Positions 37,600-45,952 of a DNA stretch of 64,000 bases are shown one piece after another. The translations under genes and the position numbers were made by a program. The notes beneath the pieces were generated by a model. That model ran no database searches. It had not been told where the DNA came from and saw nothing but the letters and a program-made list of their open reading frames with translations. This stretch comes from Maricaulis sp. (GTDB lineage Bacteria > Pseudomonadota > Alphaproteobacteria > Caulobacterales > Maricaulaceae), in contig JAEPND010000005.1 of assembly GCA_017643585.1 (NCBI GenBank), forward strand, positions 1-64,000. The letters run 5' to 3'. Position 1 is the first letter of the stretch. Every line of letters begins with the position of its first letter.

Positions 37600-38420
37600 T
37601 TGATCACCCCGCCTTCGCGAGACTGGGTTTCGGAGTCACAGGACCGCATGCCAGCCTGATCGGCTCAGTATCGCAGACCCGTGACCTGGTTCACCGGGCG
37701 GTTGATCTGGGTGTCACCCTGTTTGACACCGGTCCAGCCTATGGCGCGGGACGCGCGGAAAAACGGCTGGGCCAGGCCCTTCGGGGCATCCGGCGCGACA
37801 AGGTCTTTGTGTGCACCAAGGCCGGCATCCATGCGGGCGGGCATCGTGACTTTTCCGCCGGCGCCGTCGAAATGTCGCTGAAGGAGAGCCTGGCGCGCCT
37901 ACAGACCGACCATGTCGACCTCCTGCTGCTGCACGGCCCGGCCGAGGAAGAGCTGACCGACAAACTCATTCGCCATCTCGAGGCCTTCAAGGCGCGGGGC
38001 ATGATCCGTCATCTCGGCATTTGCGGCCGCGGGGCGGAGCTGGAGGTGGCCACCCGCATACCGGCCATGGACGCGATCATGGCGCCGCTCAATCCCGAGT
38101 TGACGGCTGGGGAATTGGAACGGCTGGAGCGCTGCAAAAAAGCAGGGCTGTCGCTGATCGGTATCGAAGTCATGAAAGGCTCCGCGAAATCCGCGCGCCT
38201 TCCCCTAAGCCCCTCTTCTGCCTGGTACTTCGCGCGCCACATCAAGCAGTCTCTGCTGGGGCGAAACGCGGCGCCCAGCGGCCGCAGTCCGCAGAAATCA
38301 CTGTCCTGGGCGCTCGATCACCCCTTGAGTGATAGCGTAGTATCCCTGACAACACGTTTGAAACATCTGGACGCAAATGCCCGGCAGGCAGGTCTTGAAG
38401 GATCGCCGTCCAGCCCCTAG
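37596..38420 (+). CDS. Aldo/keto reductase
   Basis: A 274-residue NADPH-dependent oxidoreductase of the AKR superfamily. The catalytic tetrad is complete: D44 and Y49 in FDTGPAYG, K75 in VCTKAG, H113 in LLLLHGP. The ending NKSLSWAL-like helix is present, though the C-terminal loop is short. It sits between a BolA gene (four-base overlap) and grxD (30 bp), an unusual insertion in a functional pair. Confidence 0.9.
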   Translation: MIDHPAFARLGFGVTGPHASLIGSVSQTRDLVHRAVDLGVTLFDTGPAYGAGRAEKRLGQALRGIRRDKVFVCTKAGIHAGGHRDFSAGAVEMSLKESLARLQTDHVDLLLLHGPAEEELTDKLIRHLEAFKARGMIRHLGICGRGAELEVATRIPAMDAIMAPLNPELTAGELERLERCKKAGLSLIGIEVMKGSAKSARLPLSPSSAWYFARHIKQSLLGRNAAPSGRSPQKSLSWALDHPLSDSVVSLTTRLKHLDANARQAGLEGSPSSP

Positions 38421-38450
38421 CTCTAGCGCCAGACGACCAAGGAGTTCGAC

Positions 38451-38783
38451 ATGACGGAAACCGTCCAGGATCACATCAAATCCACCATCGAGACGAATGA
38501 TGTTGTGCTCTTCATGAAAGGCACACCGATCTTCCCGCAATGCGGTTTCTCCTCTGTCGTCGCCCGCGTTCTCGACCACCTCCAGGTCGATTTCGAGAGC
38601 GTCAACGTGCTCGAGGATGACGGCATTCGTGAAGGCATCAAGACCTTCTCCAACTGGCCGACCATCCCGCAGCTCTACATCAAGGGCGAGTTTGTTGGCG
38701 GCTGCGATATCGTCAAGGAAATGTTCGAGACGGGTGAGTTGCAGACCTATCTGCGCGAGCAGGGCCTGATCGAGGCCGCCTAG
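38451..38783 (+). CDS. grxD: Monothiol glutaredoxin, Grx4 type
   Basis: A 110-residue monothiol glutaredoxin with the CGFS active site (Cys31), the FMKGTPIFPQ approach and WPTIPQLYIKGEFVGGCDI glutathione-binding region. It binds 2Fe-2S clusters with glutathione and BolA partners. It is downstream of the bolA-like gene and an aldo/keto reductase, probably in one operon. Confidence 0.96.
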   Translation: MTETVQDHIKSTIETNDVVLFMKGTPIFPQCGFSSVVARVLDHLQVDFESVNVLEDDGIREGIKTFSNWPTIPQLYIKGEFVGGCDIVKEMFETGELQTYLREQGLIEAA

Positions 38784-38800
38784 TCCAAAGGACACCTGCC

Positions 38801-39181
38801 ATGACTGACACCAACCGACCGGTCCTGCAGCCAGGACCGGAACACCCGATCCATATCTCCGATCAGGAGATTGATGTCGTGGTCAGTGCGCGCGGCGAGC
38901 TTCTCGCCAGCGAAGCACAGGCAATCGAACTGAAAGAACACGTGTACGCGCCCGTTCTTTATGTCGATCGTCAGGCCATCGAACCGCGATTGCTCGAGCG
39001 CTCCGAACATACAAGCTGGTGTCCATACAAGGGCGAAGCGAATTATTTCCATCTCACGCTCGAGAGCGGAGAACGGCTGGAGAATGCTGTCTGGACGTAT
39101 GAGACGCCGTTCGAGGCCGTCGCGCCAATCCGGAATCGTCTCGGATTCTACCCGGACCGTGTCGAGGTCACACCGCGCTAG
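38801..39181 (+). CDS. DUF427 protein
   Basis: A 126-residue protein of the DUF427 family: ELLASEAQAIELKEHVYAPVLYV, HTSWCPYKGEANYFHLT and the ENAVWTYETPFEAVAPIRNRLGFY ending. Function is unknown. It starts 17 bp after grxD and probably belongs to the same unit. It overlaps the next gene tail to tail by four bases. Confidence 0.92.
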   Translation: MTDTNRPVLQPGPEHPIHISDQEIDVVVSARGELLASEAQAIELKEHVYAPVLYVDRQAIEPRLLERSEHTSWCPYKGEANYFHLTLESGERLENAVWTYETPFEAVAPIRNRLGFYPDRVEVTPR

Positions 39182-39681
39182 CGGGCGGCCATCTGACGTC
39201 GCTGCGCGTAAGGGTTCCAGTCCCAGGCCCGATCATCAAGCGGATTGAGGACGATCACCTGCCCGCCGTGCGGAACCCCCAGCTCTTCAAAGCCAAAGCC
39301 AAGCTGGATGCCCCACGGGATGTCCTCGGCACAACGATCAATCTCTTCGCGGCTGATCGACACCGTATAGACGTCATCATGATATTGACTCACCGAGACG
39401 TCGAAATCGGACCGCGAGGTGCAGCCCTGAGTATTGGCGTGAATGACGAGAATGTCGTCCTCGATAACCCGCCAGTAGATCACGCTTTCCAGCGCCGGAT
39501 CGACGGCCGGAGCCTGGCGATTGGTGCCGGGAATGGAAATGTCGGAGATCGACATGCTGGGCATGGAGGGCAAGCTCGGCAGCGTCGGCAGGAAGCTTGA
39601 TCGCTCTGCATCATCCGGAGTGGAACTACACGCCGCACAGGCCAGCACAAGGCCAGCTACCGGTAAAACACGCCAGGTCAT
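39178..39681 (-). CDS. Lipoprotein of unknown function
   Basis: A 167-residue protein with a lipoprotein signal (VLAC at about residue 16, followed by AACSS). The mature part has two cysteines (in NTQGCTSRSDFD and IDRCAEDIPW) that could form a disulfide. No known family. ATG at 39681 is preferred, with GGGGG upstream; an in-frame ATG at 39702 adds seven residues. Confidence 0.7.
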   Translation of the reverse strand: MTWRVLPVAGLVLACAACSSTPDDAERSSFLPTLPSLPSMPSMSISDISIPGTNRQAPAVDPALESVIYWRVIEDDILVIHANTQGCTSRSDFDVSVSQYHDDVYTVSISREEIDRCAEDIPWGIQLGFGFEELGVPHGGQVIVLNPLDDRAWDWNPYAQRRQMAAR

Positions 39682-39932
39682 ATTAGCCCCCGATTTCCCC
39701 ATTTACCCCAATTTGTCGAACGGCGATTAGCCCCGCGCCATTTCGACATTGCAAGAAAAGCGCGAATAGCCCTCCCGATCAATCCCTTGTGTCCGATTGG
39801 GGGAAAGTCGCTGCAGAAGTCGCCTCAGCGTTGAGCGTTAACGCCGCGGTTTCGAGCAGTCCTGATCCAGGGGTTGTATGAATTGGATTCACCTCCACTA
39901 TCCCACTTCACCGGAAACCGGAGGGCCGAGCC

Positions 39933-40397
39933 ATGACCAAGTCTCGCGCGGTGTATGCTTTTCTCGGAGCGTCGCTTTATCTGGCGATGTTTGTTGTTTT
40001 CACCGTCCTCGTGGACAGCGTGGCCCAGCCGGCGAGCCCTGGCGGGAGCCTGCTCTGGCCGATGGCCTGGATCATCTATCTGGCATTGCCCCCGCTGGCC
40101 GTTGCCACAGGATTGTCTGCGGTCTGGAAAACCTGGCACACCAGCAATCGTTTCTCGCTGTTTGCCGCCACAACCTTGTTCGGAGCCGGTGCCATGACAC
40201 TCCTGCCCGCCCTGGTTTATGTCTGGCGCACTTACGAGCACACTCTCACCGCGGTCAGCGAAGAGCGCGTGATGATGTCGACCGTGCTCCACCTGCCGAC
40301 CATCACCTCGATCGCCAGCGCCCTGGCCCTGACGGTGCTGATGTTCATCGGGCACCGGGTGTTTGGGACATCGGTCAGCTCGCGCGATCTGGCCTGA
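39933..40397 (+). CDS. Four-helix membrane protein
   Basis: A 154-residue integral membrane protein with four predicted helices (about 8-28, 42-62, 77-97 and 123-143). GGAGG at good spacing precedes the ATG, so it is probably real. No motif or family recognised. Confidence 0.65.
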   Translation: MTKSRAVYAFLGASLYLAMFVVFTVLVDSVAQPASPGGSLLWPMAWIIYLALPPLAVATGLSAVWKTWHTSNRFSLFAATTLFGAGAMTLLPALVYVWRTYEHTLTAVSEERVMMSTVLHLPTITSIASALALTVLMFIGHRVFGTSVSSRDLA

Positions 40398-40443
40398 CAG
40401 GATACGAAGCTCACGCATTTCCCACAAAGACGCCTTAAAGCTC

Positions 40444-40818
40444 ATGAAAACTCAAACTTTTGGCTGGGTCATTTTCGCTTTCTCGAGCATCGCATCCGCC
40501 ACGATACATCTCGCGCACATATTCGCACCATCACCTCCGCCACCGCTTGTCGCGGTCATTGGAGTGATCGGGACCTTTAGCGGCGTTGCATTAATCGTCC
40601 ACTCGTCGATGCGAGCTAAACCGCGCATTCCGCCCGGCGGGCATACGGCGCTACGTTTCGTAGGGCTGGTTCTCGTTGGGTTGGCCGGCTGGATATCGAC
40701 GAGCGTATTTCCGTTGCTTGCACCAATATGGGACCCGGGGGCACCTTTTTGGTCACCGGCGATCGGAATAGCAATCATCTTCGGCGTGACCGGATTACGC
40801 CGATTGATGGTCCAATAA
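40444..40818 (+). CDS. Small membrane protein
   Basis: A 124-residue protein with four hydrophobic segments (about 7-24, 31-50, 66-85 and 98-115). It lies 46 bp behind another small membrane-protein gene and shares its strand. No family and only a weak ribosome-binding site (TTAAAG) are seen. Confidence 0.55.
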   Translation: MKTQTFGWVIFAFSSIASATIHLAHIFAPSPPPPLVAVIGVIGTFSGVALIVHSSMRAKPRIPPGGHTALRFVGLVLVGLAGWISTSVFPLLAPIWDPGAPFWSPAIGIAIIFGVTGLRRLMVQ

Positions 40819-40853
40819 AAAAACCCGCCCGGCATAGCCAGGCGGGTTCTTTT
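40817..40853. terminator. Bidirectional terminator
   Basis: An 8-bp stem (AACCCGCC / GGCGGGTT) is flanked by a run of seven A on the left and TTCTTTT on the right. It can stop both the membrane-protein gene and rpsD, which converge on it. Confidence 0.9.
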
Positions 40854-40873
40854 GAACTCGGATGTCATCGTGA

Positions 40874-41491
40874 TTACGAGGAATAGAATTCGACAACCAG
40901 GTTCGGTTCCATCTGTGCAGCGTAAGGAACTTCCGCGAGTTCCGGCATTCGCACATAGGTGACCTTCATGGCTTTCGGGTCGAGGTCGACATAGTCCGGA
41001 ATATCGCGCTCGGCGCTTTCCAGCGCTTCCAGGACCAGAGCCATGGAGCGGGACTTCTCGCGAACTTCGATGACGTCGCCCGGCTTGCAGCGGTAGGACG
41101 GGATGTTCGTCTTGACGCCATTGACCAGGACGTGGCCGTGGTTGACGAACTGACGGGCTGCGAAAACGGTCGGAACGAACTTGGCGCGGTAAACGACAGC
41201 GTCCAGACGGGATTCCAGCAGGCCGATCAGGTTCTCGGCGGTGTTGCCGGTGCGGCGAGCGGCTTCGTCATACGTACGACGGAACTGCTTTTCGGTGATG
41301 TTACCGTAGTAACCCTTCAGCTTCTGCTTGGCGCGCAGCTGGATACCGAAGTCAGACAGCTTGCCGGCGCGGCGCTGGCCGTGCTGACCCGGGCCGTACG
41401 GACGGGAGTTGATCGGAGATTTCGGACGACCCCAGAGGTTTTCACCCATACGGCGGTCGATTTTATATTTTTGCGAATGACGCTTTGACAT
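40874..41491 (-). CDS. rpsD: 30S ribosomal protein S4
   Basis: A 205-residue ribosomal protein that nucleates 30S assembly and lines the mRNA entry. [26 protein letters not shown] is the alphaproteobacterial onset; the S4 RNA-binding domain is [34 protein letters not shown]. The ATG at 41491 follows GAGAG. The 158-bp gap to the next gene upstream would hold its promoter. It is a single gene here, away from the ribosomal operons. Confidence 0.97.
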   Translation of the reverse strand: MSKRHSQKYKIDRRMGENLWGRPKSPINSRPYGPGQHGQRRAGKLSDFGIQLRAKQKLKGYYGNITEKQFRRTYDEAARRTGNTAENLIGLLESRLDAVVYRAKFVPTVFAARQFVNHGHVLVNGVKTNIPSYRCKPGDVIEVREKSRSMALVLEALESAERDIPDYVDLDPKAMKVTYVRMPELAEVPYAAQMEPNLVVEFYSS

Positions 41492-41649
41492 CAGTCTCTC
41501 TATTTCGATGTGGCCCGGCGGCCTCCCTATTGAGGCCCGCAATTGAAACGGCGGTTCACACATCACCCGTACCTCCCGCGCCAGCACATGCTCGCGCGAG
41601 AAGCGGGGTTTCTACAGCCCTGACAGGGAAAGTCAATGCGTGTGTGCGG

Positions 41650-42753
41650 TCATTGTAGCGCGGGGTCGGACACCTTGCGGCGACCAGCCAGGAAGACCAG
41701 CCCAAGAGCCGCAACAAGAACACAGATCTCGATGATCTTGCGATCCACCTGCCAATGCATCGTCAACGCCCAGTAACCGGCATAGGTCATGGCGGCCAGC
41801 AGGCCAAGGTGAAGCGTATCCACGCTCCACAGACTGCTGGCAATGCGCCGCCCCGCCTCCCAGATCTGGCGGCGTGCGATCAGGATAACCGCCACCGTCA
41901 GCCCGACGCGCAGCCATTCATATTCCAGCGCCACGGGCACATTGATCATGGCGTGCGCGATAATAGCCGGCACCAGCGAGCCGGTGCGCAGGAAGACGTA
42001 GCCGAAGATCACCCCCGCATAGATCACCCCGACCAGCGTGATCATGCCAATGGGACCGAGCGACCAGTACTGGCTGTGCATCGCCGCGAACAGGATGCCA
42101 ACGCCCAGCAGGGCTGCACCCGGTGCAAAGGCACGGGCCATGAAGCCCAGCATGCCTCCGCGATAGGCAAACTCCTCGAGCAGGGGAACCAGGACGTAGC
42201 TGCCCACGGCCATGAAGATCCACATGTCCAGGTCCCACTCGACCCGGTCCATCGCCCACCAGAAGGGCGTGTCATCGCCCAGCGGGAACAATTCCTTGCC
42301 GGCGAAGATCACAGTCGATGCGATATTGGCGACGGCGCCCGCCGTCACGCCGATGACGATGAGCTGGCCCAGATTGCGCTGACCAGTCGTGATACCCAGA
42401 TCGCGCACGCGCAAGCGGCGGCCGACCAGTCCCAACAGCACCAGCACGACGACCACGCCGCCATATTGATAGGCAAAGAACTCGGCATTGACCCAGGAAG
42501 CCTGGGTAAAGTCGGGGTCCGGCGCGGTGTCGGAACCGTGGGGATAGCACAGCTCCATCAAGATCCCGCCGAACACCGTATTGAAATCGATACGCATGAA
42601 ATGCAGGGCGACATCCCCGCCCCAATACATGCCAACGATCACCAGCATGACGCAGGCGATGGCCGCGATCTGATCCAGCCATCGGCGCTGCGCGTCAGCC
42701 GGCGAGATGGCAAAGCCCGGCAGGTCTGGCCGAGAGGAAACAGGGTCTGACAT
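41650..42753 (-). CDS. CPBP-family intramembrane metalloprotease
   Basis: A 367-residue membrane protein with about eight helices. The CPBP (Abi/Rce1-like) motifs are EEFAYRGGMLGF (the EExxxR), followed by FAAMHSQYW and AHAMINVP. Bacterial members are intramembrane proteases linked to immunity or signalling. ATG at 42753 follows GGAG with 9-base spacing. The N-terminal 25 residues are cytoplasmic. A palindrome lies about 90 bp upstream. Confidence 0.85.
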   Translation of the reverse strand: MSDPVSSRPDLPGFAISPADAQRRWLDQIAAIACVMLVIVGMYWGGDVALHFMRIDFNTVFGGILMELCYPHGSDTAPDPDFTQASWVNAEFFAYQYGGVVVVLVLLGLVGRRLRVRDLGITTGQRNLGQLIVIGVTAGAVANIASTVIFAGKELFPLGDDTPFWWAMDRVEWDLDMWIFMAVGSYVLVPLLEEFAYRGGMLGFMARAFAPGAALLGVGILFAAMHSQYWSLGPIGMITLVGVIYAGVIFGYVFLRTGSLVPAIIAHAMINVPVALEYEWLRVGLTVAVILIARRQIWEAGRRIASSLWSVDTLHLGLLAAMTYAGYWALTMHWQVDRKIIEICVLVAALGLVFLAGRRKVSDPALQ

Positions 42754-42840
42754 CGGGTAGGCTCCAATCACTGTTCAAACGTTGTGATCGGAGATTGTCG
42801 CCGTGTGAGAACGCGGTCGCCTCGATTGGCTCGACCGGTG

Positions 42841-42870
42841 AAATCCGGACGTCCGGATTTTATCCGGACG
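42841..42870. promoter_or_regulatory. Palindromic operator-like repeat
   Basis: 42841-42860 is a perfect 20-bp palindrome (AAATCCGGAC / GTCCGGATTT), followed at once by a second ATCCGGACGTCC copy. It overlaps the stop codon of the AraC-like gene and lies upstream of the CPBP gene. It may be an operator, or the 3' structure of the regulator gene (a 9-bp stem with a TTT loop spans 42850-42870). Confidence 0.5.
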
Positions 42871-43924
42871 TCCCGGACCGTCGCCGAAACTCGGTCGGGG
42901 TCAGCCCTGTGTGCCGCTTGAACGCCTCGTTGAAGGAAGACTTGCTGCCAAAGCCCGCATCAAGCGCCAGCTCGAGTACAGGGCTGTCGGCTCCGGACTG
43001 GATGTCGTCAATGACCTGCTCGACACGCCAGCGGTTGAGATAGTCATTGAAGTGGCCGGCCCCGCCGCTTCGGATCGCCTGCGTCAGGCGCGGCAAAGTC
43101 CAGTCGAGGCTCTCGGCGAGACGCTCTGCCGACAAACCGGATTGCAAATAAGGCCGGGCTTCCTGGAAGTGGGCGGTCAGGCGCTCAAAGTCGATGTCCG
43201 CATCGGTGCGTCTTGTCTCCGGCATGGGCGAGAACGCCATGCTGGTCCCGGTGACGAAGAAACCGACCAGCAAGAGCTGCACGGCCAGCGTCCCGAATGT
43301 AACCCAGGCGACCGCATCGATGGTAATGAAGCCGAACTGGGACCCCAGATCGCTCGCCCAGCCTCCGATGACTGACAGGAAGGTTGCCACACACCAGGCG
43401 ATCAGCCAGTCAAACCGCTTTGCCGCTGTATTGCCCTGTCGAAAGGCGATGGCACGGCGGGCATTCAGCAAGCGGCGCAGGGACAGCGCCGGATACGCGG
43501 CCAAGATGGCGATCACGATCATGGTCAGCGCGTTAATCCAGGACCACTGAGGCGAATCCACGGCCAGCAAGCCAACATCCATGCGAGCCCCGGACATCGC
43601 GTGCAGTCCGGCAATCAGCACGACATTGCTCAGCGGTGGCAGCACATGCGGCCAGAGAACACGAGCGGGTGCGCCTGTCACCGCGCGCACATGCAGGTAT
43701 TGAACCGGATAAAGCGCAACGAGCGCCGTCGTGTAGATCAGGGCCGCCCAGAAGCCGGCAATGTCGGCGAAGGAACGCGCGAGAACAAATCCGAGGAAAG
43801 TGAGCAAGGCAAGAGCGAACCAGAGCCGGGACCACAGCAGGTCTGCCCTGCCCCGCTCACGCATTTGTGCTGCCAGCAGCAAGGCTGCGAGCACCGATCC
43901 CACGCCGATAACAAAATCAATCAC
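42860..43924 (-). CDS. Membrane-anchored AraC-family regulator
   Basis: A 354-residue protein. The N-terminal 225 residues contain about seven hydrophobic helices. The C-terminal 100 residues form an AraC-type double helix-turn-helix (SAERLAESLDWTLPRLTQAI and VLELALDAGFGSKSSFNEAFKRHTGLTPTEFRR). This integral-membrane sensor design (7TM plus AraC domain) links an external signal to transcription. Its probable target is the adjacent CPBP protease gene, which lies 106 bp downstream on the same strand. The start at 43924 is the only reasonable one that keeps the first helix. Confidence 0.88.
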   Translation of the reverse strand: MIDFVIGVGSVLAALLLAAQMRERGRADLLWSRLWFALALLTFLGFVLARSFADIAGFWAALIYTTALVALYPVQYLHVRAVTGAPARVLWPHVLPPLSNVVLIAGLHAMSGARMDVGLLAVDSPQWSWINALTMIVIAILAAYPALSLRRLLNARRAIAFRQGNTAAKRFDWLIAWCVATFLSVIGGWASDLGSQFGFITIDAVAWVTFGTLAVQLLLVGFFVTGTSMAFSPMPETRRTDADIDFERLTAHFQEARPYLQSGLSAERLAESLDWTLPRLTQAIRSGGAGHFNDYLNRWRVEQVIDDIQSGADSPVLELALDAGFGSKSSFNEAFKRHTGLTPTEFRRRSGTSG

Positions 43925-44006
43925 GGGCCAGCTGCCCCAAGGTGAATCACTCCGGGGTCAATCTATCAGAATTGCCGTATTGAAAAGCTGGCTTTCGAGT
44001 CCGCAG

Positions 44007-44273
44007 TCAGGCCGCGTCGCTGTCATCCTCGTCCAGCAGGTTCAGGAACAGGTCCTTGAGCACTGCGGACTGGGCCAGCTCGGCTTCCCAATGGCCGCTG
44101 GCCTCGACGATTTCACGGGAGTCAGCCCCGCCGAGCGCGAACTGGGAAGAGATCGCCGACATGGCATCGCTGGCATGCACGCCTTCCGCAGCAAGTCGCG
44201 AAACAAACTCGGCCATTTTGGCAGTGTCGTATGTGTGCGGCGCGTCAGACACTATTTTAACCCGGTTATCCAT
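44007..44273 (-). CDS. Short acidic protein of unknown function
   Basis: An 88-residue predicted cytoplasmic protein without signal or membrane segment, ending in an acidic LLDEDDSDAA tail. The ATG at 44273 is chosen over an in-frame TTG at 44285. No family known; third-position G+C is typical, so it is probably real. Confidence 0.55.
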   Translation of the reverse strand: MDNRVKIVSDAPHTYDTAKMAEFVSRLAAEGVHASDAMSAISSQFALGGADSREIVEASGHWEAELAQSAVLKDLFLNLLDEDDSDAA

Positions 44274-44382
44274 CCCAGTGATCAATGAAACAGAAAAACC
44301 CTAAGGTTTGGTTGCATCACGCCGACCAATTCGCTCCAAGGAACTGTTTCAAGGTCGTAATTCGCGCTGTGCGCGCTCCTAC

Positions 44383-44411
44383 TTGTCAGTCATTGCCCGT
44401 CCGTCTATAGC
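44383..44411 (+). promoter_or_regulatory. Sigma-70-like promoter for the MBOAT gene
   Basis: TTGTCA (44383-44388) and TATAGC (44406-44411) are 17 bp apart, close to the classic -35/-10 consensus, about 40 bp before the GTG start. Confidence 0.55.
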
Positions 44412-44451
44412 ATCGACAAGGGAGGCAACACTCGCAGGGACAGGGGTAGGC

Positions 44452-45894
44452 GTGCTATTTAACTCGCTGGAATTCTTATTCATTTTATTACCAGCGACGC
44501 TCGCGCTCTATTATCTGGTCCGACGCTAGGTCAGTCACCGGGCCGCGCTTTTCGTGCTTACCGTCGCCTCCCTCGTTTTCTACGGGTGGTGGAACCCGAT
44601 CTACCTCGGGATCCTCGGTGCATCGATCATCATCAACCAGTTTCTGGCGATCGAGATTGCCAAGCAGCGCAATAAACACTGGCTGACCGGCGGGATCGTC
44701 TTCAACCTGGCGCTGATCGGTGTTTTCAAATATCTCGAATTTGCGATTGGCAATGTGAACACGATCACGGGAGCGGAAATCCCGTTGCAGGGACTACCCC
44801 TGCCTTTGGCGATCTCCTTCTTCACCTTCCAGCAGATCAGCTATCTGGTCGATGTCTCACGCAAGCAGACCGAACCGGGCGCATGGCTGAACCAGACCCT
44901 GTTTGTCGCCTTCTTCCCGCAACTGATTGCCGGCCCGATTGTTCGGCACAGCCAGATCAGTGACCAATTTGCGGACACCGAGCGAAAAGACAATCTGGCA
45001 GACAATCTGGGAGTGGGCGCATCAATATGCGCCATCGGCCTGGCCAAGAAAGTGCTCCTTGCGGACAATCTGGAGCCCTACGCCTCCTCCGCGTTCGACG
45101 CGGCTGCCGATGGCGCGACCGTTGGCTTCCTTGAGGCCTGGGCTCTGAGCTATTCCTTCCAGATTTTCTTCGACTTCTCCGGCTATTCCGACATGGCGCT
45201 CGGCCTGGCACGCATGTTCGGCTTCCATCTGCCGGCAAACTTCAACGCCCCCTATCGCGCGCGTTCCATTGTCGATTTCTGGCACCGTTGGCACATCACC
45301 CTGTCGCGCTTTCTGCGCGACTATCTCTACATCCCGCTGGGCGGTAACCGGCACGGCCAGTTCCGTCTTGGCGTGAATGTGGCCCTGGTCATGCTGCTCG
45401 GTGGATTGTGGCACGGTGCCGCCTGGACGTTTGTAGTCTGGGGCGGCATTCATGGCCTCGCCCTCGCGTGGTGTCACTGGCTGAACCGGGTCAGACCCGA
45501 CGGCCTGTTCGCCCCGGGCTTCAAGTGGATTTCGCCCATCCTGACCTTCCTGTTCGTGACGGTTGCCTGGGTGTTTTTCCGAGCCGAGAACTTTGCGGCA
45601 GCGGGCGAAATGCTGTCCGCAATGGTCTATGTGAACGGCTTCGGACCGCTGACCAATGATGAACCCTTCATCGGTGCAGTCCTGTCCCGGCTGATCATCT
45701 GGCGGCTGCCCGATACAATTTCCCTGTTCCAGAACGCGCTGGACCCGCGCACGCTGGAAGGGTTGCAATCAGACCTGCAAAAGGGGTCGCGCTGGAAACC
45801 CGGCATCGGCACGGCTATCGGCCTTGCGAGCCTGTTCTTCTTTGCCATTATCAATTCCTGGACCGTAGCGGAGTTCATCTATTACCAGTTCTAG
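44452..45894 (+). pseudogene. MBOAT-family O-acyltransferase gene with in-frame amber stop
   Basis: The reading frame from GTG at 44452 encodes VLFNSLEFLFILLPATLALYY, the standard beginning of AlgI-type MBOAT proteins, and runs without shift to 45894. Codon 26 is TAG (44527-44529). The 455 codons after it are intact and include GPIVRHSQI, FSGYSDMALGLARMFGF and the catalytic-region WHRWHITLSRFLRDYLYIPLGG and GGLWHGAAW histidines. Restart at GTG 44554 would lose the first membrane helix. AlgI-type proteins pass acetyl groups across the membrane to polysaccharides. The stop could be a real mutation, a readthrough site or a sequencing error. Confidence 0.8.
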
Positions 45895-45952
45895 CGACAC
45901 CTCGCGCCTGACGCGTTACGCAAGGGCCTTCGCGATCACTCTCGCAGCCTGG

